Assembly: GCA_025934485.1 (NCBI GenBank)
Contig: JAICXX010000006.1
Span: forward strand, 17,972-81,971
Length of the DNA stretch: 64,000 nt
Direction of reading: 5' to 3'
From: Chitinophagaceae bacterium
GTDB lineage: Bacteria > Bacteroidota > Bacteroidia > Chitinophagales > Chitinophagaceae
The notes beneath the pieces are model-generated. The model ran no database searches. It saw only the letters and a program-made list of their open reading frames with translations, and had not been told where the DNA came from. A program made the translations under genes and the position numbers. Below, piece by piece: positions 35,653-43,947 of this stretch; position 1 is the stretch's first letter; the number at the start of each line of letters is the position of its first letter.

Positions 35653-36183
35653 ATGACACCCCTCACCGACGAACAGATCGATCATATTGTCGCCGACCTG
35701 TATGCCCATGGTATCCGGCTGGAGGGTTTGCGGGACAACCTGCTGGATCATATCTGTATCCTGGTGGAGGAAAAGCTGGAGGCGGGCGGTGATTTCGAGC
35801 GGGTGTATGCGACCGTTATTCCAACCTTCTATCGGCGGGAGCTATACGAACTCGAGGAAGAAGCCTTGTTCCTCGAATCGCTGCGTGGCCCGCATCTGGT
35901 GCTGAGCAGGGGCTGGTTCTTTGTGCTGGCTTTCGCGTTGGTGCTTGCTCCCTGGCTGGCCTTTTTCGCACAATGGTTTTTCTTTGAGCGCCCCGTAATA
36001 AACATCCCGTATGCTCTCGATGCGATCGGCTGGGCCGTTGCGCTGGATGTCTATCCGCTGCTTACGGTGATCATTTTATTCCTTACGCCTAACAGGTTCG
36101 ACCCGCTGATCCCCTGGGGATCGAAGATCCTGCTGGGCCTCAAGCCGCTGATCCGGGTGTTGTCGCAGCCGGCGATCATCTGA
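35653..36183 (+). CDS. PadR-associated membrane protein
   Basis: A 176-residue protein. The N-terminal half is soluble and acidic (MTPLTDEQIDHIVADLYAHGIRLEGLRDNLLDHICILVEEKLEAGGDFERVYATV), similar in type to the small helical domains that precede membrane segments in PadR-linked proteins. Three hydrophobic segments follow (WFFVLAFALVLAPWLAFFA, AVALDVYPLLTVIILFL and others). Coupled to padR by a 1-base gap. I do not recognise a named family. Confidence 0.75.
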   Translation: MTPLTDEQIDHIVADLYAHGIRLEGLRDNLLDHICILVEEKLEAGGDFERVYATVIPTFYRRELYELEEEALFLESLRGPHLVLSRGWFFVLAFALVLAPWLAFFAQWFFFERPVINIPYALDAIGWAVALDVYPLLTVIILFLTPNRFDPLIPWGSKILLGLKPLIRVLSQPAII

Positions 36184-36189
36184 TCACCC

Positions 36190-39100
36190 CTATTTTCCCA
36201 TAGAAAGCGCACCGGGCGCGGGCGGCGGAATGGGAGCCACCTGTCCTTTGGCCTTACCGAGGGCGATCTTGTAGTTGTCCGGCAGACCGCTGATATGGAG
36301 ATTGATGAAACGCACGCGTTTGTCCATGTTCCTGTATTCGATGGCGTCGACCTGGCTGGGGTCCACTTCTTCCTGTTTCTTCCCGAAGAGCTTATGGAAT
36401 CCTGCCGAGGTCACCAGTTTAAGCGGGATACGGATGTAATATTCCATATGCATGTCCATGGCCTGGGTGCCCGAGATCTCCAGGAAGCCGATAGAGGAGT
36501 TGATGTTCATATCCGGGATCGTGAGCGCGCCGTTTTTGAAGGACAGGACGTTCCTCAGCGTGTCGAAGCGGATCTTCATCAGGTTCTTGTCGCTGAAATA
36601 TGTCGACATCGCCTGCATCGGCGCGAAATTGACGAGCGTACCATTGAGGATCTCGACCTGCATCTGGGCCTCGCATTGGTCCATCATGGGCGTGAGATCG
36701 GGCTGCACCTGGACATAGGAGCGGATCACACCGCTGAGGGTTCCCTGGATATTCTTGTTGATCACATAGTCCTGGCCGAAATGGTCCGCCTTTAGCATGA
36801 GCTTTTGCAGATCGACATGCTGTATCCAGAGACGGCTGCGGAGATAGATCTTTTGCGGATTAGCGCCGTTGAAATGTGCACGTGCGCCGATAAACCCGCC
36901 GGCCATTTGCATGCTCAGCGTATCGAGATAGAGCTGTTGATTCGACTGCATCCGGACGGAGGTATTCAGATTCCTGATGCCCAGCTTGTGATAGCGCAAA
37001 TGGCCGATGTTCACCGATGCATTGAAATCAATAAAAGGGATCTGGAAGACATTGAAGCCCTGGGCGTGCGTGGAAGGATTGCCAGGGGAGGACGTCAGGA
37101 TCACGCGGGTCGAATCGGGCGCGGGGGGCGGCGCATTCATGGCGGCAATAGTCTGGGCCTCCTGTTGCATCGATTGCGCAAAGTTCGAAAGCTGATCGAC
37201 GTCGAGCAGGTTGGAGGCAAAATGAAGATAGTTCTCCTTTTTGCGGCGTGCCGTATCCTTGCCCGTATAGAGACGCATGCTGAGATTGAAGTCGCTGTTG
37301 CCGATCCTTCCCCTGAGCGTATCGATCTTGACGAAATTGTCGGTCCCGAGCTTGATATTTCCGCTGATGCTGTCCAGCCGGTAGGGGTGTAACTGAAAGG
37401 CTGCCGAGATGTTCGCGATCTTCACATTGGCGAACCGGAAGACGGAGTCGTACCGCAGCTCCCATTTCGAACGAAGCCAAAGATTCGATCCCACCTCGTT
37501 GTAGATGTCTTTGGGCAGGTATTTCTCACCGTTAGGGCCGACAACATCTGCGATACTCAGGTGCTGCGATTTGAAATCGAAACCGATGGACGTCTTGCCC
37601 CTTTTCACCTTCTCGAACCAAAGGGCGTAGTTGACGACTTTGCCACCGAAACGGATATCGCTGCTATCGATGTGCCCCGTAAGATGGCGGAGCAGGATCG
37701 CCGTGTCGTTGATCGTGAGGTCGCCGCCGAAATCGTGGAAATCGTGCGGATATTTTTTGAACGAGACGGAAAGATCGTGTATGCTAAGCTTCCCACGCGG
37801 CAGTGGGTTGGGATGCCGCAGCTCGCTCACCGAAGTCTGTAATGACAACCCGAGATTGAAATCGCGGAGCTCTTCGTGGCTTTCATCTCCCGCGGAGTCT
37901 TTGGCAAAGAGCTCGTGCAGCACCGTCTCCCGGCTATGGAGGTTGAGGACCAGTGAAACGGGTTTCTCCTGGTTATGAAACAGCGCGGGCAGGTCTTCCA
38001 GCGAGCCGTCGAGCCGGAGATCGGAGTGGCCGACATTGCACACCAGCGAGTCGAGCTTTACGAATCCCTGCTTCATGCTCGCATGGCAATTGAGATGATC
38101 GACGGTATAGCGATAGCCCGGGATACGAAAGGTGAGGTTGCGGACCGTCAATTCGCTCTGCACACCCTTGCTGAGCTCGCTCATTTCCGTTTCGGGCTCG
38201 CTGAGATCCACCAGCTCGTCGATGTTCATCTTGAGGTTGATGCGGCCTGTGATGCGTTCGAGGTCTTTGATGCCCAGGAAAGAGCCGAAGAAGCCCAGCT
38301 CGAGGTCCGAGCTCACCTGCATGCGGATCTTGGGGTCCTCGAAATTGAGGACCGAGAAACTGCCTTTGAAACGGCCTGCGCCGGGACGCGCGTACATGTC
38401 CTTCATCCGGAGGATGGAGGTCCGGATCGAGTTGCTATCGCCATTGGTGTAGAAGCCTGTGAAGGCAAGCGAATCGAGTTTTTTATTGGTCCGGGTGTTG
38501 TGCAGCCAGCCGTTCGCGCAAGAGAATTTGACCTCGATATGCGGCTGAACGCCTTTTTTGATCGGTCCCTTCACCGTTCCTGCAAATGTGAGCACGCCAT
38601 CGTAGTGAAAATGCTCCAGCTCTTTTGCGATGTCCTCGGGCGCGAAGGCAAAAAGCTGTTTAAAGTCCGGCCGGTCGCCCGCAAATTGCAGATTGACCGT
38701 ATTGTCGTGGGCAAGATCGACGGTACCGCTCAGCTTGAAGACCGCTTGTTCCAGCTGCAGCCGCACCTGGGAAAGGGTGAGGAGCTTCGAAGCCTTGGCG
38801 TAGACAAAGCTGATATCGGTCTGCACGTGTTTGTGCCGCAGGAGCACTGTATCCCCGGGGCGGGTGAAGTCGGCCATAAAGCTACCGCCGAGGGTGCCGT
38901 TCATCTGCTGGTCGTTGTCCACAAAGGAACTCTGGATGCGGTCGATATGGGTGGAGAGCTTTTGGCCTGCTTTCGGGTTCCTGTAGTTGATCGTCATGTT
39001 CTTCAGCACGAATTTCCGGATATCAAGGTCGAGCGCCGTCGAGGTCTGTGTCTTGCTGATCGTTGTGTCGGGCGCCATCTGGCTCGCTGCCACGATATTC

Positions 39101-39495
39101 AGCTCGCCGTTGTTCTCTTCGATGAGGTCCAGATGGCCGTTCTTGATGGCGATGGCCTTGACCCGATAGCGCTGTTTGAGGATATCGGGCAGGCTGAAAC
39201 CGATATACAGCCGTTCCGCTTCGTAAATGGGCGCGGTGCCGGGCAATTTATTCGGATAGAATTGCACTTTGTTCAGCGCAATGGAGATATAAGGAAGATT
39301 CTGAAAAAGCGAGATCTCGCTGCCGCCGATGGATAATTCGCCGGGGAATTTCTTGTTGAGCTCTTTAACGGCCAGCCCCACGAGACGTTGCTGCTGGGAA
39401 TACAGGAGGGCAAGCGCCACACCTACCAATAGGACGAGTACGAACACAGGAATGAGGATCAGCCGGAGTAATCTTTTGCGCGTTTTAGGTGTCAT
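36190..39495 (-). CDS. AsmA-like protein
   Basis: A 1101-residue protein. The track start at 39513 is a TTG; I use the ATG at 39495 (MTPKTRKRLLRLILIPVFVLVLLVGVALAL), which provides a single N-terminal membrane anchor. After it comes the AsmA N-domain (ELNKKFPGELSIGGSEISLFQNLPYISIALNKVQFYPN). The long middle is repeated beta-strand groups, as in the lipid-transfer bridges of the AsmA/TamB/Vps13-like group. The C-terminal part has the AsmA_2-like segment (GSFNVLNFEDPKIR-like strands and INSSIGFLEISGTQAMDMHMEYYIRIPLKLV). Members carry phospholipids across the periplasm or affect outer-membrane assembly. A -7 box TAAATTTG lies 15 bases before the ATG. Confidence 0.85.
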   Translation of the reverse strand: MTPKTRKRLLRLILIPVFVLVLLVGVALALLYSQQQRLVGLAVKELNKKFPGELSIGGSEISLFQNLPYISIALNKVQFYPNKLPGTAPIYEAERLYIGFSLPDILKQRYRVKAIAIKNGHLDLIEENNGELNIVAASQMAPDTTISKTQTSTALDLDIRKFVLKNMTINYRNPKAGQKLSTHIDRIQSSFVDNDQQMNGTLGGSFMADFTRPGDTVLLRHKHVQTDISFVYAKASKLLTLSQVRLQLEQAVFKLSGTVDLAHDNTVNLQFAGDRPDFKQLFAFAPEDIAKELEHFHYDGVLTFAGTVKGPIKKGVQPHIEVKFSCANGWLHNTRTNKKLDSLAFTGFYTNGDSNSIRTSILRMKDMYARPGAGRFKGSFSVLNFEDPKIRMQVSSDLELGFFGSFLGIKDLERITGRINLKMNIDELVDLSEPETEMSELSKGVQSELTVRNLTFRIPGYRYTVDHLNCHASMKQGFVKLDSLVCNVGHSDLRLDGSLEDLPALFHNQEKPVSLVLNLHSRETVLHELFAKDSAGDESHEELRDFNLGLSLQTSVSELRHPNPLPRGKLSIHDLSVSFKKYPHDFHDFGGDLTINDTAILLRHLTGHIDSSDIRFGGKVVNYALWFEKVKRGKTSIGFDFKSQHLSIADVVGPNGEKYLPKDIYNEVGSNLWLRSKWELRYDSVFRFANVKIANISAAFQLHPYRLDSISGNIKLGTDNFVKIDTLRGRIGNSDFNLSMRLYTGKDTARRKKENYLHFASNLLDVDQLSNFAQSMQQEAQTIAAMNAPPPAPDSTRVILTSSPGNPSTHAQGFNVFQIPFIDFNASVNIGHLRYHKLGIRNLNTSVRMQSNQQLYLDTLSMQMAGGFIGARAHFNGANPQKIYLRSRLWIQHVDLQKLMLKADHFGQDYVINKNIQGTLSGVIRSYVQVQPDLTPMMDQCEAQMQVEILNGTLVNFAPMQAMSTYFSDKNLMKIRFDTLRNVLSFKNGALTIPDMNINSSIGFLEISGTQAMDMHMEYYIRIPLKLVTSAGFHKLFGKKQEEVDPSQVDAIEYRNMDKRVRFINLHISGLPDNYKIALGKAKGQVAPIPPPAPGALSMGK

Positions 39496-39632
39496 AGGCT
39501 TAGAATGTCGCAAATTTATAACGATTTACCCCTATCGTAAAGTATAAATCGCCGGGGATTCGCGGGACGCAGCGGAAAGCATTTGCTCTTGAAGGTTTTT
39601 TGCGTTATTTTTCCAAAAATATAACGCCGTTT

Positions 39633-40172
39633 ATGAGCAGAATTTTCGTTCTTTTTGCCTTATTCCTGTGTCTTTCCGTATCGTTATTTGCACAAACCGC
39701 CGATTCCACGCCTATCAAAGAGACCTATCCAAAGGTCAAGACCTATCTCAGCTTCATCATCCCCTGGGTGACGATCAACAAGAACACGACGACCTATGAA
39801 TTTCAAAGCGCCACGACCATCGGGTTCCCGGTGGGGGTAAATGTGTATTACCGGAAAAGCTTTGGGTTCAGCTATGAGATCACGCCGTCCGTGGCCTGGT
39901 CACAGCCTGCGGGCAAAACGGGGACCAGTAAGACCAGCAATCTGCTGTTCGATCCCGGTCCGATCTTTCGGTTTGATCACGGTTTCAACTTTATCCCCCG
40001 GCTGGCCTTCGAAACCCAGGGGCGATATGGCTTTACCCCGGTGTTCAACAAGGTCTATCTCCGGACCCAGGATGCCGACTATTGGTTCTCGGTGTCTTTG
40101 CCGGTGCGTTTTGGGAATAACCTGCCGGCGTCGATCGGCGCCAATCTGCAGATCGGGTTTACGTTCAATTAG
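39633..40172 (+). CDS. Small outer-membrane beta-barrel protein
   Basis: A 179-residue protein from ATG 39633 (the track start at 39600 is a TTG). Signal peptide MSRIFVLFALFLCLSVSLFAQ is followed by an eight-strand-like pattern of alternating residues (VGVNVYYRKSFGFSYEITPSVAW, PGPIFRFDHGFNFIPRLAFETQGRYGF) and ends with FGNNLPASIGANLQIGFTFN, the aromatic end of a barrel. Function is unknown. It stands alone between the divergent AsmA-like gene and an AraC regulator. Confidence 0.75.
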   Translation: MSRIFVLFALFLCLSVSLFAQTADSTPIKETYPKVKTYLSFIIPWVTINKNTTTYEFQSATTIGFPVGVNVYYRKSFGFSYEITPSVAWSQPAGKTGTSKTSNLLFDPGPIFRFDHGFNFIPRLAFETQGRYGFTPVFNKVYLRTQDADYWFSVSLPVRFGNNLPASIGANLQIGFTFN

Positions 40173-40204
40173 GCAGGGCTCGCGGGGCGGGCCGCGGGGG
40201 TCTC

Positions 40205-40219
40205 GTTTGAATTTTATAA
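40205..40219 (+). repeat. 15-base repeat GTTTGAATTTTATAA, copy 1
   Basis: Identical to 41174-41188. This copy lies just before the AraC start (ATG 40229), overlapping its -7-like box TAACTTAG (40217-40224). Confidence 0.4.
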
Positions 40220-40228
40220 CTTAGCGGG

Positions 40229-41179
40229 ATGAAAGCCGCGGAAACCATCCATCAATTCTATGCCCGGACGCAGGCCGAAGCGGTGAACACGCCGCTGAAC
40301 AACACGGGTTCGGGGCATTTCAACGTCTTTACACGCGAGAACTGCAAAGGCACGCCCTATGGCCGCCGGGATTTCTACAAGATCTCGCTGGTGATCGGGA
40401 AGGGCAGGTTGCAATATGCCGACCGGTGGTTGGACATGGATGCGCCGGCCCTGCTGATCTCTAATCCGCGGGTCCCCTATTCCTGGGAGCCGATGGGTGA
40501 ACAAAAAGGGTGGTATTGCCTTTTCACCGAAGCCTTTTTGTACCCGGGAGAGCAAAAAGAGCTGTTGGATTCCCCGTTGTTCCCTGCGGCGGAGATCCCG
40601 GTGTTCTTCGCCAACAAGGAGGAAGAGGCGGAGCTCGCTGATATTTTTGCCCGGATGAAAAGAGAGATGATCAGCGATTATCCCCGCAAATTCGACCTGC
40701 TGAGACATTATCTCCATGTGCTGCTGCATTATGCCATGAAGATGCAGCCTGCGCAGCGGTTCGAACAGCCGGTAAGCGCGGCGGCGAGGATCACGAATGG
40801 CTTTTTTGATCTGCTGGAACAGCAGTTCCCCATCGACACCACGGAAACGGAGCTGCAGCTAAAGACGGCCAACGATTTTTCCGAGAAGCTCAATGTGCAC
40901 GTGAACCATCTCAACCGCGCCCTCAAAGAGGTCACCGGCAAGACCACGACCGAACACATTGCGGCGCGCATCGTCAAGGAGGCGATGGCGCTGTTGCGGC
41001 ATTCCGATTGGAACATCTCGCAGATCGCCTATGGGCTGGGTTTCGAATATCCCGCCTATTTCAATATCTTCTTTAAGAAACACACGGGGCTGACGCCGCT
41101 CGAGGCCCGGGGGCAGGTGGCGGGGGCCGCCGGGCAGCCGGCCGAATCCGCTGGACAGACAGCAGGCCCCACTGTTTGA
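40229..41179 (+). CDS. AraC-family transcriptional regulator
   Basis: A 316-residue protein. A sensor domain is formed by NNTGSGHFNVFTRENC..PYGRRDFYKISLVIGKGRLQYADRW..DAPALLISNPRVPYSWEP, the AraC_binding type. The C-terminal HTH pair is ANDFSEKLNVHVNHLNRALKEVTGKTTTEHI and DWNISQIAYGLGFEYPAYFNIFFKKHTGLTPLEAR. The repeat upstream recurs 65 bases before the next gene, an MFS drug-efflux-like transporter, so it is likely that this regulator controls its own gene and the transporter. The Gly/Ala/Gln-rich C-terminal tail is unusual. The start fits a 4-base gap after TAACTTAG. Confidence 0.9.
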   Translation: MKAAETIHQFYARTQAEAVNTPLNNTGSGHFNVFTRENCKGTPYGRRDFYKISLVIGKGRLQYADRWLDMDAPALLISNPRVPYSWEPMGEQKGWYCLFTEAFLYPGEQKELLDSPLFPAAEIPVFFANKEEEAELADIFARMKREMISDYPRKFDLLRHYLHVLLHYAMKMQPAQRFEQPVSAAARITNGFFDLLEQQFPIDTTETELQLKTANDFSEKLNVHVNHLNRALKEVTGKTTTEHIAARIVKEAMALLRHSDWNISQIAYGLGFEYPAYFNIFFKKHTGLTPLEARGQVAGAAGQPAESAGQTAGPTV

Positions 41180-41188
41180 ATTTTATAA
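41174..41188 (+). repeat. 15-base repeat GTTTGAATTTTATAA, copy 2
   Basis: Identical to 40205-40219. This copy overlaps the stop codon of the AraC gene and lies 55 bases before the MFS start, so it could bind the AraC protein. Confidence 0.4.
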
Positions 41189-41231
41189 GGATTGGTTTGG
41201 ATACTTTAAGGCGGCAGGGCGGTTTCGGCGG

Positions 41232-41239
41232 TAGCTTTG
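41232..41239 (+). promoter_or_regulatory. -7 box TAGCTTTG before MFS transporter
   Basis: A perfect TAnnTTTG, 4 bases (CGTC) before ATG 41244. Confidence 0.5.
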
Positions 41240-41243
41240 CGTC

Positions 41244-42449
41244 ATGATCAAGCAACGCAATCAGCCCATCGCCACTTTGCTGGCGCTCGCCATCCTTCCA
41301 CTCTCCGGTTTCGCAGCCGATATCTATCTCCCGTCGCTACCCGGGATGACGGCCGCCATGCACGTCGGCAGCCTGCAGATCCAGCTCACCATCACCGTTT
41401 TTTTGATCTCCTATGGGATAAGTCAGCTCTTTATCGGCAGTATCCTCGATAGCTATGGCCGTTTTCGCTTTAGTCTCATCTCGCTGGTGGTCTTTGCCGC
41501 GGCAAGCTGGGTGATCGCCTCCACGCACAATATCTATGTGATCTATGCGATGCGGGTCGTGCATGGGATCACGGTGGGTTTCGTGATCGCAGGCAAACGG
41601 GCCTATTTCGTGGATGTTTTCACCGGCGAAAAGCTGAAGAACTATCTCACCCTGTTCAGCATCATCTGGTCCGCGGGCCCCATCGTGGCGCCTTTTGTCG
41701 GCGGCTATCTGCAGGCCAATTTTGGCTGGCAATCGAACTTCTATGCGTTGGGCGGTGTGGCGCTCGGTTTTGCCGTGCTGGAGTTCATCTTCAGCGGCGA
41801 GACGCTGGTCACTCCCATGCCGTTCCAGCTAAAACGCGTCGTGAACGTCTATGCCGAAATGCTGCGGACGGGCCCGTTCGTCCTCGGCATCATCATGATG
41901 GGTCTCGCCTATGCGATGGTGATGGTGTACAATATGACGGGCCCCTTTATTATCGAGCATCACCTGAATTTCAGCCCGGTCACGGCCGGGTATTGTTCGC
42001 TGATCCAGGGTTTCGCGTGGATGACGGGCGGATTCATCAGCAAGGCGACGCTCGACCGGCCGTTCTTTCGGAAGCTGGCGGTCAATAAGAGCCTGCAGCT
42101 GCTGATCGCGGTTTCGATGCTGCTGGTCTGCCGGCTGGTGGACAACATTTACACGCTGGTCTTTTTTGCCTTTTTGATCCACGTGGGCGCGGGGTATACG
42201 TTCAACAACTATATGACGGTGTCCATGACGCGGTTTCCTAAAAATGCGGGCATCGCCAGCGGTCTCACGGGCGGTTTCACCTATATCATCGTCTCCGCTG
42301 CGAGCTCGGGTATCGTGACCCTTCTTCCGGCCAGGGATGCGGGTCATCTCGGGTATAGCTATGTGCTGCTGATCCTCGTGACCCTGACGATGCTGGGACT
42401 GGCGTTCCGCACGGAGGGCAAACGCAGCGGCGGGATGGCGTTATCGTAG
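41244..42449 (+). CDS. MFS drug-resistance transporter, Bcr/CflA-like DHA1 family
   Basis: A 401-residue protein with 12 expected transmembrane segments. The motif LPLSGFAADIYLPSLPGMTAAM is the family hallmark of Bcr/CflA-type efflux. SILDSYGRFRFSLISL stands for the loop 2-3 motif with changes. GKRAYFVDVFTGEKLKNYLTLFSIIWSAGPIVAPFVGGYL and WQSNFYALGG also fit. It would export drugs or toxic metabolites with proton import. The AraC gene upstream and the shared repeat suggest regulated expression. Confidence 0.92.
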   Translation: MIKQRNQPIATLLALAILPLSGFAADIYLPSLPGMTAAMHVGSLQIQLTITVFLISYGISQLFIGSILDSYGRFRFSLISLVVFAAASWVIASTHNIYVIYAMRVVHGITVGFVIAGKRAYFVDVFTGEKLKNYLTLFSIIWSAGPIVAPFVGGYLQANFGWQSNFYALGGVALGFAVLEFIFSGETLVTPMPFQLKRVVNVYAEMLRTGPFVLGIIMMGLAYAMVMVYNMTGPFIIEHHLNFSPVTAGYCSLIQGFAWMTGGFISKATLDRPFFRKLAVNKSLQLLIAVSMLLVCRLVDNIYTLVFFAFLIHVGAGYTFNNYMTVSMTRFPKNAGIASGLTGGFTYIIVSAASSGIVTLLPARDAGHLGYSYVLLILVTLTMLGLAFRTEGKRSGGMALS

Positions 42450-42570
42450 CCGCGGCTCCGGAGTAGGGTAGGGACTAGTATTGTTTATAGGTTAACCGGA
42501 CGGTATCGATGCCGTTGATGATCGCAGTGGGTAGGCCCGCGACGTGCGAGCGCAACGAAGAGAAATAAAA

Positions 42571-42617
42571 TTTGGTAAACCGAATGGTTTAGTATACCTT
42601 TACTTAACCATTCGGTT
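42571..42617 (+). promoter_or_regulatory. ArsR promoter with paired operator
   Basis: TTTG at 42571-42574 and TACCTTTA at 42595-42602 (20-base spacer) form a -33/-7 pair. AACCGAATGGTT (42578-42589) and AACCATTCGGTT (42606-42617) are exact reverse complements, and each arm alone is an AACC-N4-GGTT palindrome. One lies within the promoter spacer and the other just after the -7 box, so a bound regulator would block RNA polymerase. The layout points to autorepression by the ArsR protein encoded next. Confidence 0.75.
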
Positions 42618-42625
42618 ATCTATTT

Positions 42626-42946
42626 ATGCAAGCACGCAGAGACGTATTTCAGGCGATCGCCGACCCTACGCGGCGGGCGATCATCGGGTTGCTGGCGGGG
42701 AAAACGCTCACGCTGAATGCCGTAGCGGAGAACTTCAAGATCAGTCAGCCCGCCGTCTCCAAGCATATGCGCATCCTCACGGAATGCGGGTTGGTGATGA
42801 TCGTCAAACAAGGCCGTGAACGGCATTGCTCGGCGCGGCTACAGGCCTTGCAGGAAGTCGTGCAATGGGCGGAACAATACCGTCTTTTCTGGAACAACAA
42901 ATTGGATAAACTGGAGGATCTATTATGGAAAAATACGGAATCTTAA
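42626..42946 (+). CDS. ArsR/SmtB-family transcriptional repressor
   Basis: A 106-residue winged-helix protein: MQARRDVFQAIADPTRRAIIGLLAGKTLTLNAVAENFKISQPAVSKHMRILTECGLVMIVKQGRERHCSARLQAL. The recognition helix is ISQPAVSKHMRILTECGL. There is no CxC metal site, so it is of the SRPBCC-paired, non-metal type. The next gene (SRPBCC) starts 22 bases before its stop. The paired operator upstream lies over the promoter. This regulator-AHSA1 unit is common in Bacteroidota; the ligand is not known. Confidence 0.93.
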   Translation: MQARRDVFQAIADPTRRAIIGLLAGKTLTLNAVAENFKISQPAVSKHMRILTECGLVMIVKQGRERHCSARLQALQEVVQWAEQYRLFWNNKLDKLEDLLWKNTES

Positions 42947-43890
42947 CAGCGCCGGACACGCTCCGGTTTGAAAGGACCCTGCCGGGTCCCATCGAAAAGG
43001 TCTGGGCCTATCTAACGGAATCGGACAAACGCGGCCTCTGGCTGGCCCGGGGGGACATGGAGCTGGTCGAGGGAGGCAAGGTGACGCTGCAATTCTTTCA
43101 CCAGGAGCTTAGTCCGGTTCTGGGTCCGGTCCCGGAGAAATTCAAGGACATGGATCAGGGACATTCGTTCACCGGGAAGATCCTGCGGATCAATTCCCCG
43201 TATCTGCTGGCCTTTACCTGGGAAGGCGGATCGGAGGTCAGCTTCGAGCTGGAGCCGGAACAGGCGGGTACCGTGCGGCTCACGGTCACGCACCGGAAAT
43301 TGACGCCGGAGCAGTACAGCACGGCGCCGGGATGGCATACGCACCTGGATATCCTCGATACACGGCTGCAGGGCAAGACGGCGGATAACTTCTGGAAACT
43401 TTTTTTGCAATTGGAAGCGGCCTATCAAAAACGGCTGGCGCCGGCGGCAGAAACGGGGATGCTTATACGCCGGCCAGTGGCCGAGGTATTCGAAGCCTTT
43501 ATAGACCCGGCGATCACGACGAAATTCTGGTTCACGAAAAGCACGGGAAAGCTGGAGAAAGGCAAGACCGTCGAATGGACCTGGGAGATGTACAACCATA
43601 CATCCATAGTGCAGGTGCTGGACATCGTCCCCAATAAAACCATCCAGATCCTGTGGGGGGCCGCGGAGAAGGAAAGGAACCGGGTCGAATGGACCTTCAG
43701 GTCCATGGGGGAAGGGATGACCTTTGTGGATATCGTGATGAATGGTTTTCACGGCGATCAGCAGGATATCCTGGAAAAGGTCAGCGGATCGGCAAGCGGG
43801 TTCTGCTGGGTGCTGGCGGGCCTCAAGGCGTTGCTTGAATTCAACGTCCGGCTGAACCTCGTCGGCGACCGGTTTCCGCAAGGGAAATGA
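42925..43890 (+). CDS. Double SRPBCC/AHSA1 domain protein
   Basis: A 321-residue protein made of two AHSA1-like domains in one frame. Domain 1 (about 8-165) starts LRFERTLPGPIEKVWAYLTESDKRGLWLARGDMEL. Domain 2 (about 173-320) starts GMLIRRPVAEVFEAFIDPAITTKFWFTKSTGKLEKG and reads TWEMYNHTSIVQVLDIVPNKTIQILW. The usual partner of this ArsR type has one domain, so this looks like a tandem fusion. AHSA1 domains form a hydrophobic ligand pocket; the function is unknown. It overlaps the ArsR gene and shares its promoter. Confidence 0.88.
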   Translation: MEKYGILTAPDTLRFERTLPGPIEKVWAYLTESDKRGLWLARGDMELVEGGKVTLQFFHQELSPVLGPVPEKFKDMDQGHSFTGKILRINSPYLLAFTWEGGSEVSFELEPEQAGTVRLTVTHRKLTPEQYSTAPGWHTHLDILDTRLQGKTADNFWKLFLQLEAAYQKRLAPAAETGMLIRRPVAEVFEAFIDPAITTKFWFTKSTGKLEKGKTVEWTWEMYNHTSIVQVLDIVPNKTIQILWGAAEKERNRVEWTFRSMGEGMTFVDIVMNGFHGDQQDILEKVSGSASGFCWVLAGLKALLEFNVRLNLVGDRFPQGK

Positions 43891-43947
43891 CGCGTGCAGG
43901 AGGCAATTTCGAGGGCATTTAGACGTTATTTCTCAAATCTCCACCCC

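Noticed and set aside
37975-39336. 453-residue plus-strand frame opposite the AsmA-like gene
   Set aside because: Antisense shadow with Asp/Glu/His-rich text and no domain.
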